Below are positions 1-12,292 of a DNA stretch of 64,000 nt, piece by piece (the first letter of the stretch is position 1; each line of letters opens with the position of its first letter). Source of the DNA: Gnetum montanum (lineage: Eukaryota > Streptophyta > Gnetopsida > Gnetales > Gnetaceae). The position numbers were made by a program, and so were the translations under genes. The notes beneath the pieces were generated by a model. It was not told the DNA's origin, ran no database searches, and saw only the letters and a list, made by a program, of their open reading frames with translations. The stretch covers positions 113,619-177,618 of the forward strand of contig MNCI01016193.1 of assembly GCA_015680685.1 (NCBI GenBank). The letters run 5' to 3'.

Positions 1-701
1 TTAATTATTCGTTGTCTTCCAAGACTTACTTGTATTTGTCATGGTGTATGGTTAAGTAAGTTTGAGGTATGTGATTTTTATAGCTTTTCTGTTTTATCTC
101 CTATTCTAGTGAGGTGAAGGGTTGAAGAGACTAATTGACTAACTTTAATTAACTAACTAAGCCTTAATTAACCTAGCATTAGCATCCGTTCCCACTTACT
201 GTTCACACCCTGAACCAATGCAACCTTGGTTACCAAACACTAATCGTTGCTGGGATAACCAAGCGTAACGCACATGCTCGAAGTGGTCGTACTGAGGCAC
301 TTAACTAGGAGAGAAGGGTTGAGAGAGAATTAATGACTAATAAAGTGATTAAATGATAAACAGTAAATAACAATAAATAAAGTCCTATTTAGCCTATTCC
401 ATGCACTGCAAGGTTTATCCAAGAAGTTTGTCCTTATTGTCGTACACAAACATGTGTTCAGGTACAATATTTGCTCAAATAAAGATCCGTTCACTTTGGA
501 GCTCCTACTGCAGGCACATGGAAAATATTCTATCTCTGGAGGGATCAAACTGCCAGAGTTTCACTACAGTCTAGGCCTAGAGTGGAAAACAAGGGAGAGC
601 TGCCTCTTATTTATAGATATGATGGCGCACCGCGATATCACGGGGGAAGACGCTATATCGTGTATGCGATATCGTGTGGGATGCAATATTGCGTCCCATC
701 A
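1..701 (-). repeat. Athila-like LTR, left end outside window
   Basis: This is the same LTR family as the LTRs of A1 and A2. It shares the sequence after the tRNA-like start region, the CTTATTTATAG segment (a TATA box on the minus strand, near 605-616), the GATATC-rich stretch and the terminal CATCA at 697-701. No polypurine tract follows on the right, so on the minus strand this is either the 5' LTR of an element lying to the left of the window or a solo LTR. The open frame at 454-729 inside it is not a gene. Confidence 0.85.
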
Positions 702-779
702 ATACCTATTTTACAAAATTTATAATTAGTTTAGCATTAATAAATAAAACCTCTTAAAAACACACAATATAGATTTTCT

Positions 780-1787
780 TACTCTATTACCTTATTTTTG
801 TAGGATTTTCGAAAGTCTTATTTTTGCTACATTCTCATAATAAGGAATTTGAATAATGATGATTGCAAATGAAAATTGTATGTCTCTTGCATCTATAATA
901 AGATTTTTCACCTAATCAATTTTACCAATATCACGAAGTATATTATTTAGAGAATGAACACAATAAGGAGTCCAAAATATATTTGGATGAATCATTTCTA
1001 TCATTTTTCCTACATGCCTACAAACAAGAGCTGAATCTGTTATGATTTGAATAATGTTGCTTGAACCAATAGCTGCAATTGTTGTCTCTAATAATTTGGC
1101 TTGAAAATTAGCATCTTTTATATGATTGAAGTAGTATGTAGTTTTATGAAAAAATGGTCCAAGTTGACACTAATTATAATATTAATTAATGGATGTTGAC
1201 GAATATTATTCCATCCATCCATTATAACAAAACAACCACTTTGTTGCCAAAGTTACTTCCATTCCTCCAACTTTTTCATGCCAAGTTCATATCTTTCATC
1301 AAGAAGATCATTTTGAATCTTATTTTCAATTGGAGGGATATAAGAAGGACCTACCATATAAAAATATTAATTTTACTAATAATAAATATATTAAAAATGA
1401 TAATTTAAATTTTAAAAATAGTACTTGCTTTAATGGAACAACGAAATGCTTCTTTGAATGAAGGAGTACGTGCAAGTTTGAATGGTAATCCATTTGCATA
1501 GAAAATTTTTGAAATATTGATATCAGCTTTTATTTTTTTTCAACTTGAAAATTTATTTTTGTTTATTTAACTACTTTTATTTTTGCTAGTTGTACAACAT
1601 CCTTTGTCCTATTCTTACTTTCCCCTATTCGAACACTTCCAATAATACTCTTTATCATAGTCCTTATTGGGAAGTAGTCTTACATAGCCTTTCGAATATC
1701 ATGAATGGAAATTTACATGCAATAACACCTATTCCTAATTTATTTTCTAATGTTTGAAAGAAATGACGATGTATTGATGTATGACTT
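780..1787 (-). pseudogene. hAT-type transposase remnant, DUF659-like part
   Basis: Minus-strand translation gives the conserved middle of plant hAT transposases. In order these are the second half of a BED zinc finger (His residues near 1760-1775 and a Cys near 1715), an IFYANGLPF-type segment (about 1480-1520), a GCFVIMDGW segment (about 1195-1240), an IIQIITDSA segment (about 1040-1060) and a WTPYCVHSLNNIL segment (about 940-985). In the family the Asp of the DGW segment belongs to the catalytic core. The frame is broken by stops and by at least one single-base shift near 1165. The C-terminal dimerisation region is absent; the LTR at 1-701 lies where it should be. The N-terminal half of the same gene is at 12293-12548, separated by the solo LTR and A1. 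It is a pseudogene. Confidence 0.8.
1783..1787. repeat. Target-site duplication of solo LTR, left copy
   Basis: GACTT lies directly before the TG end of the solo LTR; CACTT lies directly after its CA end at 12293-12297. Four of five bases match. Removing one copy restores the hAT reading frame, which supports the reading. Confidence 0.7.
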
Positions 1788-2219
1788 TGATGAGTCATGT
1801 TTTGCAAGGTTGCGATATCAAATATCTGATATTGAGGCTGTGATGTTGGGTATTTGATATCGGGGCACACCCTCTAATGTCAGGCTTCCGATATCATCCC
1901 TTCCATGCTAGCCTAAAAATACCACACTTGGGTGCATGGTCGGGATATAGGTTATTGATAGATTTTAGATAGCTTTTTCATAGCTTTGTGATTTCAAGTT
2001 TTGTTGTTTCCTAGTGCATGCTCACAATGTGATGCTAGTGATTGTATGACATCCTTATTCAAGTGTGATATACTTGGACGCATTACATGACTGGCAATAA
2101 AGATTGAGATTACTTTCATCATTGTAGCATCCACTTAGATTTATTCTTGCTTTTAATTATTTAATTATTTACTATTTTCTTAGTTAATGTTTCCATTTAT
2201 TACTTTTTATTATTCTTGT
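1788..2219 (+). repeat. Solo Athila-like LTR, left half (split by A1)
   Basis: Starts with TGATGAG and runs in the plus orientation, opposite to A1. It has the GATATC-rich start seen in the LTRs of element B, including the CATGTTTTG segment after the terminus. Its other half is 11832-12292; the two join at the A1 target site CTTGT. There are no internal coding sequences or second LTR, so this is a solo LTR left by LTR-LTR recombination. Confidence 0.85.
2215..2219. repeat. A1 target-site duplication, left copy (CTTGT)
   Basis: CTTGT at 2215-2219 abuts the first base of A1; an identical CTTGT at 11832-11836 abuts its last base. A 5-bp duplication is normal for Ty3/gypsy integration. Confidence 0.95.
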
Positions 2220-3044
2220 TGATGAGCGGCAAGGTATCCGTATGCTCAACCATACGAATACGAATGTCTACACACAATTTGGTCGAATTCCAAGGACTAA
2301 GTGCTTATGCGCCTTTACAGAACAAGGATAGGTTAGTCAATTGTTGTCTTCCCAAGATTACTTGTATGACACGATTGTATGGTTAAGTAAACTTGAGGTA
2401 TATAATTTTTATATATTTTTTATGTTTATGTCCTCGTGCTACAAAGGGAAAAGTGAACTAATTAAGTAACTAATTCAATTTAACTAATCTACTATGCTCT
2501 AACTAGTCCTACACCAACATCCATTCCCACTTGCCATACACATCCTAAACTAATGCAACACTACTGGGATTATGAAATGCTAATCATTACTGGGTTACCA
2601 AGTGTTCCATGCATGCTCGAATTGGTTGTACTGAGTGCGCTTACTTGGGTGAGTTGATAAGAAGAGAGAGAGAACATCAATTGACTAAGGAAAGTATTAA
2701 ATAACCATAAATAACATTAAATAAGTGATTCTAAATGCTACAAGGTTTATCACAAGGTCATCTTTATTTCCGACCACAAGGTGTGCTCAGGTACACAATG
2801 CTCGAATAAAGATCCTTTTGCTTTATGACTCCTATTGCGAGCACTTAAAAATAATTCTAACTCAAAGAAGGGAAAAGGAAAGAGTTCAGGTAAGGGACTA
2901 AGACTAAATTAACTAACTATTGCCAAACCAAGCATGCCTGCCTCTTATTTATAGGTGACAAGACAAGCCCTTATATCAGATGTCTGATATTGCATACTCG
3001 ATATCGTGGATGCGATATCGCAGCCCTGATATCGTGGCTCATTA
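2220..3044 (-). repeat. A1 3' LTR
   Basis: 825 bp, beginning TGATGAG and ending CTCATTA on the plus strand (CTCATCA in other copies, so one decayed base). On the minus strand it starts with a short U3 rich in GATATC palindromes (about 2965-3035), followed by a TATA box (CTATAAATAAG, about 2943-2955). It pairs with the LTR at 10971-11831. Confidence 0.93.
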
Positions 3045-3056
3045 TACCCCCACGAC
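3045..3056 (-). promoter_or_regulatory. A1 polypurine tract
   Basis: On the minus strand GTCGTGGGGGTA lies directly before the 3' LTR. The same G-run followed by TA precedes the 3' LTR in A2 (36969-36977) and B (29257-29267). It is the expected primer for plus-strand DNA synthesis. Confidence 0.85.
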
Positions 3057-5041
3057 TGAATGAAAACTCGTCCTTGAGTTCCTTACAAAATATTGGGAAG
3101 GTATGAAATTATTGATTGAATGAGAACTAATAATGATAGGGAATAACATACTATTGGTGTTCACGCCCATTTTGGTGAACACTATACATAGATGACATTT
3201 AGACCCTCATCCGACAACTTGAAAAGAAAGAGAGAGAGAAAAGAAAATGAGGTGCGTTGCTATCGATGTCAGAAATGTGCATTTTGTTGTTCATCCATAG
3301 TCCCATGACCAAACTTGTTCCTTGCGTAAATGCTCTAGCTCCAGTCCAACCCGAGTGCTTCCTCTTATCCTAGTCCATTGTTCATGTAATCACCATCTAC
3401 ACACACAACACAGTCACGAATTAGCAAGGATAGATAAGCCATAATGCAGTTGATACCTTGCCTCTATATAAGCACATTGGCTAGGTTGTGGGTATGGTGG
3501 ATATTGGGTTAGAGGTTTTTAACTGATAACTAACCAAGGTATAGGGACGAGATAGGTAATTAAATGGGAAAATTCGTTACAGGGCCCCCACGTCTAAGAG
3601 CAATCCTTTGGTAGCGATAGGGTGGAAAAACTGAAGGAACAATGAAGATGAGGGAAATAACAACGATGAAGCTAATAAAATGGATGTCATGGATGGGGAT
3701 GAAACAAGAAATGGTTGATGGCAAAGAATGTTTAAGAAAAAGAACTTAAAAATTGCATAAAAAAGGAATGTCAGTGGGTCCTTCCCAAAGCAGGCCCATG
3801 CCTTGTATGCCTTGACAAACCCGCAAACCAAAGAGTCCGTAGGCTCTCGGAATGACATATGGAAACAATGGTTAAGAACTTACCCATAAGAGTTTACTGA
3901 AGACTAATAATGTATCAAACAAGGCATAGACTAATCATAAAATCAACAATGAGGTGGAATATGGGAAGAGATATGGAAGGAGAGGAGGAAATGAAATGGA
4001 ATCCCAAGAGCAAGGTTGTGTAAAGTCCCTTATGTATTATGTGGTTAAGGGGACTGAATAAAATTCATCCCAAGTCTGGACTCACCAACCACATCCAGTG
4101 ACCTCGCATCAATACATTTGACCAACCCATCCTCATGAAGTAACAAGAATGTGTCCATTGAGTTGCCACCATTCCAAGGAAAGAAATATAGGAAAGTAGG
4201 AAGCGAGGAAGGGCCTTAGTTAGAGAGAACCTTTAGGCATGGGTCACATGTCTTTCCACTGCCATAACCAATGTTTGCAGCCCATGTTTCTTATTATGTC
4301 TAAGGGGTGTGCTTTGAATTCCCACTAGTTTTTTTTTTTGCGTGAGAACCACACCATGCAAAGACTTATTTAGATTTATTCAACTTCCTGATATTTGGTC
4401 AATAGCGGAATGGTAGAAGACTCATGAAAAGCATCTAAGTACCTAAGAGAATAGCTAGCACAAATGTGTCAAATCCCCTTGAAGTCATACCCTTTTCAAT
4501 CCATTTGAATCTTTCCTTGGTTCAAAAAGTACTAAGCCACCAATTCATTAATAATTTTTTCTTAGAAAAAATGGATAGTACACCTTCAAACAAAGGGGAA
4601 CCATAGAATTGAATGGATGAATGGATGACGTGGACTCATTGCCTATTTTATCAAAAGAAACCATATCTTAGTATCAACATTGAAAATCAAAGGTAAAAAC
4701 CAAACATTAACAATCAACACCATTATAGGACAATCCACCATCACGAACACTTCTTGTATGATGAATGAAAGTAAATCAAACAAACAAAGAAATAGTGAAA
4801 ATGGTAACGATGGTGTAAAAAAAAAAATATGAAAAAATATGTAAAACCAAAAATGTCTAGAACAAAAATGTGTAAAAAAAAAATACAAGAGGAACTGAGG
4901 GATGAGAATGATTAGCATTGGTGGCCCTCTCCCCCATGACTGAGTTGGAGGGAGGAGATCCAAAATAGCAAGCAAGGTTGTCCACCAACAGAGGTAGTAT
5001 TGGTATTGGCTGTTTTAGGCTCATGGGAAAGGTTTGGTTTG
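3057..5041 (-). other. A1 3' untranslated region
   Basis: About 2 kb between the integrase stop and the polypurine tract. I see no protein with recognisable motifs; the minus-strand frames at 3577-3858 and 4643-4975 are composed of low-complexity Phe/Leu runs. It includes a stretch shared with A2 and B directly after integrase (CCCCATGACTGAGTTGGAGG, 4933-4952) and the conserved hairpin at 4301-4375. No envelope-like gene was recognised. Confidence 0.6.
4301..4375 (-). other. Conserved 3'-UTR hairpin with oligo-A loop (A1)
   Basis: Plus-strand arms TTCCCAC (4319-4325) and GTGAGAA (4342-4348) flank an oligo-T run (oligo-A in the element RNA). With G-U pairs the element RNA forms a 7-bp stem. 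Flanking GGTGTG/CACACC segments could extend it. The same structure occurs in A2 and twice in B with compensating changes. Confidence 0.55.
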
Positions 5042-6150
5042 TTAGATGTTGACCAACAATTTCTTATCTAGGTTATCAGGTTTGTAAATAATAATGGCTC
5101 TTGAAGAAAAATTTGCATAAATAATATAAGGTCCTTCCCATAGCTTTTGAAATTTAGTGTGTTGTGGCATGTGTGTGGGGTTCCAATAAAGAACCTTATC
5201 TCCTGGTTGGTACTTAACTTTTCTAATTTTTAGGTCATGATGTTGTTTATTAAAAGCCTTGTGCAATTCATTAGATGATAGGGTGACTAATCAGTTCTCA
5301 TCTAGCAAGTTAAGGTTCATTAACCATTCTTTTTGTGCTAGATTAAGGTCAAGGTTGAGATCACATGCCGTAGATAGTGTACAAAGTTCTTCTTGAATAG
5401 GAAGCATTGGGAGTTTTCCGTACACTAACACATAGGGAGAGTAGCCTATAGGGAGTTTCCATGTGGAGAGGTATGCCTAAAGAGCATCATTCAGTTTGGT
5501 GCTCCAGTCTCGCCTATATTTGCTAATGGTTCTTGTCAATATTTTTGTAATCTCCCTATTGGTTACTTCGGCTTGACCATTCGCTTGAGGGTGGTATGGT
5601 GTAGTCAGTTTGTGTTCAACTCCTAAGTGTTGCATCAACTTTTGAAAAGTCACGCCCGTGAAATGTGTACCATTATCCAAAATAAGTGCATGAGGCACAC
5701 CAAACCTCTTAATGATTTGTTGTTGAACAAATCATGCAGTGGTAGATGATGTACAATCCATAACAGCAGTTGCTTCTATCCAGTTTGTAAAGTAGTCAAT
5801 GACAATGACAATGTAAGCTTTTCCATTAGACATTGATGTAATAGGCCCCATAAAATCAATTCCCCATATGTGGAAGGGTTATAAAGGTTGAATCCATTGT
5901 TGTGGATCCCACATCCTAATAGTCATTCCCCAATCACGTTAGCAATGCTCATGAGATTGGATGAAATGATGAGCATCCTGGAACAATGTAAGCCAATAAT
6001 ATCTTGAAAGCAAGATTTTAATTGCTATTCGTCTCCTAGCATAATGACCCCCACAAGGACCCTCATGAGTGTCTTGGAGAACTTGTAATTGATCTACATC
6101 GGGAACACACCATCAGACCAAGCCATTGGGACATACCTTATAAAGGTGTC
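5042..6150 (-). pseudogene. A1 integrase (broken, catalytic triad intact)
   Basis: It has an N-terminal HHCC zinc-binding region (HEGPCGGHY to HEHC, about 5945-6080) and a catalytic core with Asp in GIDFMGP (about 5835-5860), Asp in LDNGTHF (codon 5675-5677) and Glu in GQAEVTN (codon 5567-5569). The C-terminal GPY-like segment is LWEGPYIIY (about 5115-5145). Integrase inserts the DNA copy into the chromosome. All three acidic residues are kept here, unlike A2 and B. Several stops (around 5470, 5280 and 5730) inactivate it. The last codons run to about 5042. Confidence 0.88.
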
Positions 6151-6159
6151 TATTGATTT

Positions 6160-8040
6160 CCATGAAATATTTGGCTCGGTGAAGAAACTACTGTTTCTTT
6201 TTAGCGTCTAACTCTTGTGGTGTTTCTTGTGTAAGGATATAGGTAAGAATGCTACTATACCAATTTATTTCTGTGGTTAATTGATTATTTACTACACCTG
6301 CGAAGAGGAATTCATCAGGAAAGTGATCAGAAAGCAGATATTCATCCTCTTTGTTGTCCCATCTTAACCAAGATAAATGATCAGCAACAACGTTCTTAGT
6401 GCCTTTATGATCTATCATTGTAAGATCAAACTCTTGTAAGATTACGAGCCATCGTATGATGTGAGGGCTCACTGTTGGTTTATTCAGCAGGTATTGAATT
6501 ACACTATGGTCTATGTGTACAAATACCTTATAGCCCAATACATAGTGCCTGAACTTATCTAGTGCAAACACCACAGCCATTAATTCCTTTTTCGTTGTGG
6601 TGTAGTTGAGTTGTGCATCCACAATACTTTGACTTGCACAATGAATGTAATAGGGTTGTTTTTGTCATCTAACTATGTAAGTATGGCTCCTAAAGCAAAG
6701 TTGGATGTGTCAGTCATTATATGGAATGGTTTGGACCAGTCAGGAGGTTGTAGAATAGGTGTTTCTACAAGCTTCTGTTTTAAAGTTTGAATATCTAACT
6801 CACATTCTCTGGTCCATTTGAAAGGTATATCCTTTTTCGTTAGTTCAAGCAATGGTTTTGCAACCCTTGAAAAGTTCTCTATGTATCTTCTATAATAGCT
6901 AGTGTGTCCAAGGAATGATCAGATGTCTTTTACAATTTCAGGTTGGCACATGATTCCTTGGATGATTTTAATCTTTTCAAGGTCTACCTCTATCCTTATT
7001 TGTGAAATATTATGCCCTAATACTATGCCTTCTTGGACCATTAAATGGCTTTTTTGCTAGTTGAGCGTTAAATTGGTTTCAACACATCGTATTAGTAATT
7101 TCTCTAATTGGTCCAATGCTTGATCGAAGTTCACTTCGTAGGTGGAGAAATCATCCATGAAGACTTCTACACCATTCCCTATTTGCTACTGAAAGATACT
7201 TAGAACCACACGTTGAAATGTTGTAGGAGCATTGCACAAGCCAAACGACATCTGTTTGTATGTAAGTGTTTCCCAAGGACTTGTGAATGTGGTCTTGGCT
7301 TAGTCTTCTAGTGCTATTTGGATTTGGTTATATCCACTATATCCATCCAGAAAACTATAGTAGGGATGCCTTGCAATGGTGTCTAAGACTTGGTCGACGA
7401 ATGGCAATGGAAAGTGGTCTTTAAATGTTGCCATGTTTAGTAGCCTAAAGTCTATACACACTCTCCATTTACATCCCTTTTTGGGCACAATAACTAATGG
7501 ACTAACCCATTCGCTATTAGCAATGGGGTAGATGAACCTAGCTTTTAGAAGCTGTTCAATTTCCTCCTTACCCACTTGCTTAAGTTTTGGGTTCAATTGC
7601 CTCTGCAGTTGTCATCGAGGCTTCATGGAAGGGTCAGCATAAATTCTATGTTGGCATATCCTAGGGTCAATTCTAGTTAATTCGGGGTATGACCAAGAAA
7701 AAGGCTTTCAACCATTTGTTCACCATTTTTAGCAACCTCTATTTTTGTTGAGGAGCGAGCTTAGCATTATTATCGATTTTCCATTTTTGAGGAATTAGTC
7801 CTCCATATCGGTGGGTAAAGATTTTAACTTTAGGGGCTCTTGCTTAAAGTTGTCAGGGATTTCCAACTTCCCCCAGTTGATATTTTCAATGTCAAGACTT
7901 GGAAGTTGGCGATGGACTTGCTCTAATGTGTCTATGCTATTGATGTAAGTGCAAGTCAAACCCTCAATTGGTTCCATGCATAGAGTTGAGTTGCTCTCTT
8001 GGTTAGCTGTCAACCATTGGGTGCCTTCCTGTCTTGTGGC
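6160..8040 (-). pseudogene. A1 reverse transcriptase and RNase H (broken)
   Basis: RT begins after a linker with the segment DPRICHHRIY-like (about 7640). It shows SEWVSPLVIVPKKG (7490-7540), WRVCIDFRLLN, FLDGYSGYNQI (about 7310-7345), FGLCNAPTTFQR and the catalytic FMDD (about 7155-7170). The connection and RNase H follow, with GHTSYYRR (about 6885-6905), a first acidic residue in MTDTS (about 6705-6720), TTKKELMAVVFALDKFRHYVLG (about 6530-6600) and HIDHS (about 6505). RT copies element RNA into DNA and RNase H removes the RNA. Stops break the frame several times (for example between 6623 and 7300). FMDD in place of YVDD is usual for the Athila lineage. Confidence 0.88.
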
Positions 8041-8859
8041 TACTGCATACATGAACCTTTATATGTTAGTTATTTGTGCACACTGGTTGCATGCAAGTAA
8101 TGTTACATGTTGTACGAACTAGGACTTCTACATGCAATTACACCCTGTGTCACTGTATGTGATGCACAGAACTTTATTTTTCTTGATCTTTCCAAACATA
8201 TTTTCCTTTATTATCTCTAGGAAAAGATCATGTATTACTAGGCATGCATCAATTGTGCTTAGCCATGCTCTTTCCATTATGATAGGGAAGTCCCCCTTAT
8301 AGTTGTTGACTTGAATNGGCCTTTGGTTTGAAGGGAGTTCCGAAGTTTCGGATGATGGTAAGGCCTTTGGAGAGTTAGCTGCTTGTGACTGCAAGGACTT
8401 GGTTGGATTGTTGGTTCTAAAGAAATGTCTCTTATTTATGCAGTTGTTCAAAGCAATAGTAGGATGAGGATTAATAGCCCTTGTAGTGTTATGTTGCTGC
8501 AATTGGACAAGGAGCTCACCCTGCAAGGCTAGAGTAGGTGGTAATGGAGTTATGGGTGGAAGAGATGCAACCAGATGAGAAGGATAGTATGTTTGTGGAA
8601 CATCACCCCTAGGAGAAGGAGTTTTATAATACTCATGGGCTTGGTAGTGAGGTTGGGGGGTAACATGACTAGTAGAGTCACATGGAGAGATTGGCTGCTG
8701 CACGTAGTATCCATACAGGTCGAGTTGATGGTAAGGGTACTATTAACGTGGTGGTGGCATTCCCCATGATTGTGGGTGCTGTCACTATTGATACTTCTCA
8801 TTTGGTTGTGGTGGAGTTCCACTTAGATAATACATCAAGGATTGGTGGAACTACCTTGG
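8041..8859 (-). pseudogene. A1 linker and protease, collapsed at N
   Basis: Downstream of the zinc knuckle is a Pro/Gln/His-rich linker (about 8330-8850), then the C-terminal part of a retropepsin-type protease (GDFPIIM...WLSTID, about 8215-8300). The N-terminal part with the catalytic DSG, present in A2 at 42236-42290, is missing: the sequence jumps at the single N (8317) from the linker to the end of the protease. The loss is either an assembly collapse or a true deletion hidden by the N. Confidence 0.75.
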
Positions 8860-10832
8860 GTTACCTTAGGGATAAGGTAACCTTCGGGGTGTTTGCCTTC
8901 TGTTTAATTGTGGGTTGAGTGCATACACCCCAGACTTCTGCAGATGTGAGATTATAGGGTAACATCCCTTAGGATGGTCATATTGGCATATCTCACATCC
9001 ACCATCATTGTCTATATCTGAATCCACAACCTCTTCAATGATAGCAACTTTGCCCTTACCTTTTTTACATGCATATTTAGCTTCTCTCTTTTTTCTCCTT
9101 TCTTGATCACTACCTTCCTTTCTAGACTGCTCTACTATTTTGAGAACTATTTGAAATCTATTATCTAGGGAGTCCCACATTTGGTCCACCTTTGCTGATA
9201 TTTCTGATGAAATTTTTTGAATGGGCAACGTTTTCCTATTCACCATCTCTTCAAGTGGCGACTCTTCTTTATCCTCACAAAATCTAACTCCCTTCTTTCA
9301 AAGGGAAGGATCTCTGTTATATTCTTCCACACTCTCTCTTTTCCTTAACTCACCTTCCTCTTTAGCAACTTGCTCTAACAATCTTTGTACTTGATGGGCC
9401 CTAAGCTCAGATAGCCTTCCTTGGGCATATGTCCCAAGGGTTCTTCACGTTTCGTGCCTAAGCCCATCTATGAGATGGCGTAGTTGTTCCCTTTGTGAGT
9501 AACCATAGCCTGGGCAACAATGTAATAGTGCATAATATCAGTCCATGGTAGCATCCAAGGGTTCATGTCCTCCTTGTTTCCATCCTTGGATTTGCTTTCG
9601 TAGGTTGGACACTTGTGAGTACGTCTAATACTTATCATTGAATAGTTCTAACATGGTACTCCATCGGCAAATGAACTTTGATTCTAAGGACTGGTACCAG
9701 CTTTCCACTTCCTTGATTAGTGTCTGTGGAAACAACTTGAGTTTTTGCCACTTGTTTTCTATGTTTTGCAAGGCACATGCATCATGAAATGCTTGAAAAT
9801 GATTTTGAGGATCAACGTTGTATCCCCCTTCAAATCGTGGGATATTTCTCATGTTCAATCTTTTAATCCTACTATCTTTTTGGTGCCTTGTTGGGATTCT
9901 AACAACCTTAGTTATATCTAACATACTTCAAGTAGCGAATAGGGGTTCATTGTGATCGTACTTTCTATGGCATCTATGATGCCTATGTTGTTCCCTCCTC
10001 TCCCTCCTTTCATGATGAATTTCTCTAGAATGCCCTTGTCCCCTTTCTCGATTGCTTTGTTTATGATTCCCATTTTTCTTACCATTATCCTCAGGGTCTT
10101 TTTCCTTGCAACTATGTTTAGATCTTGAAGGAGAGACGAAGGAGATGATTAAGGTGAAGAAGGAGGGGGACTGTCAACATGATGGTGCTTTCTTTCTTGT
10201 CTTCGGTGGTTGTGGCCTCGATCACGGTTATGATTAGAATGTCCATCTTTGTCATGTGTTCATGTTCCTTTTTCAGACCCTTTGCGTCCGTTGGTACCAG
10301 AATCTAGGTTATGGATAGTTGAGTGAAGATTCTGATACACCACCCCTTGATCAAAGTTAATGGGAGGAACATCATTGTGTGGGAGACTTCTTGAGGTAGG
10401 TTCACCACCCTCATTTTCACCTATGACATACAGGACATTTTGAGACAACTTCCCCTTCATGGATTCATAACGTCTCTCCTGTTGTAGATCCCTTTGACGT
10501 TGTGCCTTCATGGATCTATACTCTCTTGAGTTGTGATCATGCACAACGTACTCTACCTGTAAGTGCTACATACTAATTCATGTGAGAGCACGAAGGAGCA
10601 TGCCTAGGATTGAGCGATCGGGAGGTAACACTATGTTACCTTCTAAATCATACTAATGTAGTTGTTCATCCTGGTGGAGGATAAAGGTAAATTTTGTTAT
10701 ATACTCATCAGGATGAACGTATACCACATGAAACTGGTGGGGGACTGGTGGATCATCATGTGTACTACACCTCCAATTGTTCCCTGTATTGGACCTACGC
10801 AATGAAACACTCTCTTAAGAAGAAGGAGACAT
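8860..10832 (-). pseudogene. A1 gag (broken)
   Basis: The frame can be followed from the Met codon at 10830-10832, with in-frame stops. In order it has a conserved segment ending in FTFILHQDEQLH (about 10680-10730), a basic, Gln- and Arg-rich stretch (10260-10544) and an Arg/His/Ser-rich stretch (about 9950-10200). Next comes the capsid-type domain, from MLDITKVVRIPTRHQKD (9890-9924) through IPRFEGGYN and WYQSLESKF down to about 9400, then a coiled, charged segment and a short zinc-knuckle-like motif CEICQYDHPKGC (about 8963-8998). Gag packages the element RNA in virus-like particles. Stops at TAG and TGA positions make it non-functional. The assignment rests on order and on near-identity with A2 and B. 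Confidence 0.85.
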
Positions 10833-10951
10833 AATTGTCTATTTAGTGTGCAATACTTTTTGTTTTAATAATTGTAAGATAACCAACCCTAAGGGTTCAT
10901 TCCAATGATGGGAAGATTTCCTAAGTTCTAGCTAGTGCACAAATAATAAAG

Positions 10952-10970
10952 TCCCTGGCAATGATGCCAA
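10952..10970 (-). promoter_or_regulatory. A1 primer binding site (tRNA-Asp type)
   Basis: On the minus strand, directly after the 5' LTR, reads TTGGCATCATTGCCAGGGA. It matches 15 of 19 bases of the complement of the plant tRNA-Asp 3' end (TTGGCGCCGTTGCCGGGGA). All four differences are transitions, as expected from cytosine deamination on either strand. Confidence 0.85.
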
Positions 10971-11831
10971 TGATGAGCGGTGAAGTATCCCTACACTTAA
11001 CCATACGAATACAAGTGTCCATACATTTAACCATATTAATACAAGTGTCCATGCACGATCCAATCAAATTCCAAAGACTAAGTGCTTATGCACCTTTACA
11101 TAACAAGGATGGGTTAGTTAATCATTATCTTTCCAAGCTTACTTGTATGGCATGATTGTATGGTTAAGTAAACTTGAGGTATATAATTTTTATATATTTT
11201 TTATGTTTATGTCCTGGTGCTAGAAAGGGAGAAGTGAACTAATTAAGTAACTAATTCAATTAACTAATCTACTATGCTCTAACTAGTCCTACACTAGCAT
11301 CCATTCCCACTTGCCATATACATTTTGAACCAATGCAACACTACTGGGATTACCAAACACTAATCGTTATTGGGTTACCAAGTGTTCCACACATGCTCGA
11401 AGTGGTCGTACTAAGTGTGCTTACTTGGGGGAGTTAACAAGGAGAGAGAGAGAACATCAATTAACTAAGGAAAGAATTAAATAACTATAAATAACATTAA
11501 ATAAGTGATTCTAAATGCTACAAGGTTTATCACAAGGTCATCTTTATTTTCGACCACAAGGTGTGCTCAGGTACACAATGCTTGAATAAAGATTTGTTCA
11601 CTTTATGACTCATACTGTAGGCACTTAGAAATAATTCTAACTCTAAGAAGGGAAAAAGGAAAGAGTTTGGGTAAGGAACTACGACTAAATTAACTAATTA
11701 TTGCCAAACCAAATGCGCCTGCCTCTTATTTATAGGTGACAAAACAGGCCCTGATATTGGATGTCCGATATTGCTTGGATGGCTTCGATATCATGTACCC
11801 GATATTGTGAATGTGATATCGTGGCTTATCA
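10971..11831 (-). repeat. A1 5' LTR
   Basis: 861 bp, TGATGAG to CTTATCA on the plus strand. On the minus strand the promoter part is at the right end: GATATC-type repeats at about 11750-11825 and a TATA box at about 11722-11737. It is directly followed (to the left) by the primer binding site. Confidence 0.93.
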
Positions 11832-12292
11832 CTTGTCATTAAGCGAAATGAGCATGAATAATCACCAATGCTTAAGTGTAATTACTTGGTAACCCAGTAG
11901 TGTATTTTTTGGTAAGCTTAGTGATGTGTGCTCGGTAATCCTAGTGGTAGTTACATGAAGTCCAAGGCATGTGTGGACGATTAGGGACAGATACTCATCA
12001 CACATAGGCTAGTTTAGATTTTTACTTTCCACCATTAATTATCTTTATTACTCAATCTCTTTATTATCATTAGGAGTAGCTTAGGGCCAAGTAACATCAA
12101 TCATCATATGCCTCACTTTGGACTAAATCATACGTGATAAGCTACCATTAGTCTAAGTGGGAAGACAACAAATTGCGATAAAGGCATAACGATTTAGATG
12201 CATAACTAGTCTTATCCATGGAATTTGATCAAATTGTGCATGAACACTTGTGATTCATATGGTTGGGCATAAGGGTACCTTGTTGCTCATCA
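11832..12292 (+). repeat. Solo Athila-like LTR, right half
   Basis: Continues the LTR begun at 1788 and ends in GCTCATCA at 12285-12292. The last ~100 bases match the end of the element B LTR (GATTCATATGGTTGGG... then GGGTACC). Bases 11832-11836 are the second copy of the A1 target site CTTGT. Confidence 0.85.

Larger units (their letters stand above)
2220..11831 (-). mobile_element. A1: complete Athila-like Ty3/gypsy element
   Basis: A minus-strand element of 9.6 kb with both LTRs, a perfect 5-bp target duplication, a tRNA-Asp-type primer site, gag, protease, RT, RNase H, integrase, a ~2-kb 3' untranslated region and a polypurine tract. The tRNA-Asp primer and the RT segment FLDGYSGYNQI with an FMDD active site are typical of the Athila lineage; I see no envelope-like gene in the 3' region. 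The coding parts hold many stop codons, so the element cannot move on its own. It is inserted in a solo LTR of the same family but opposite orientation. A single N at 8317 hides a loss of about 0.3 kb of the protease region when compared with A2. Confidence 0.93.

Noticed and set aside
3577-4975. Possible envelope-like gene in the A1 3' region
   Set aside because: The frames are short, Phe/Leu-rich from oligo-A/T runs, and not kept in A2 or B.
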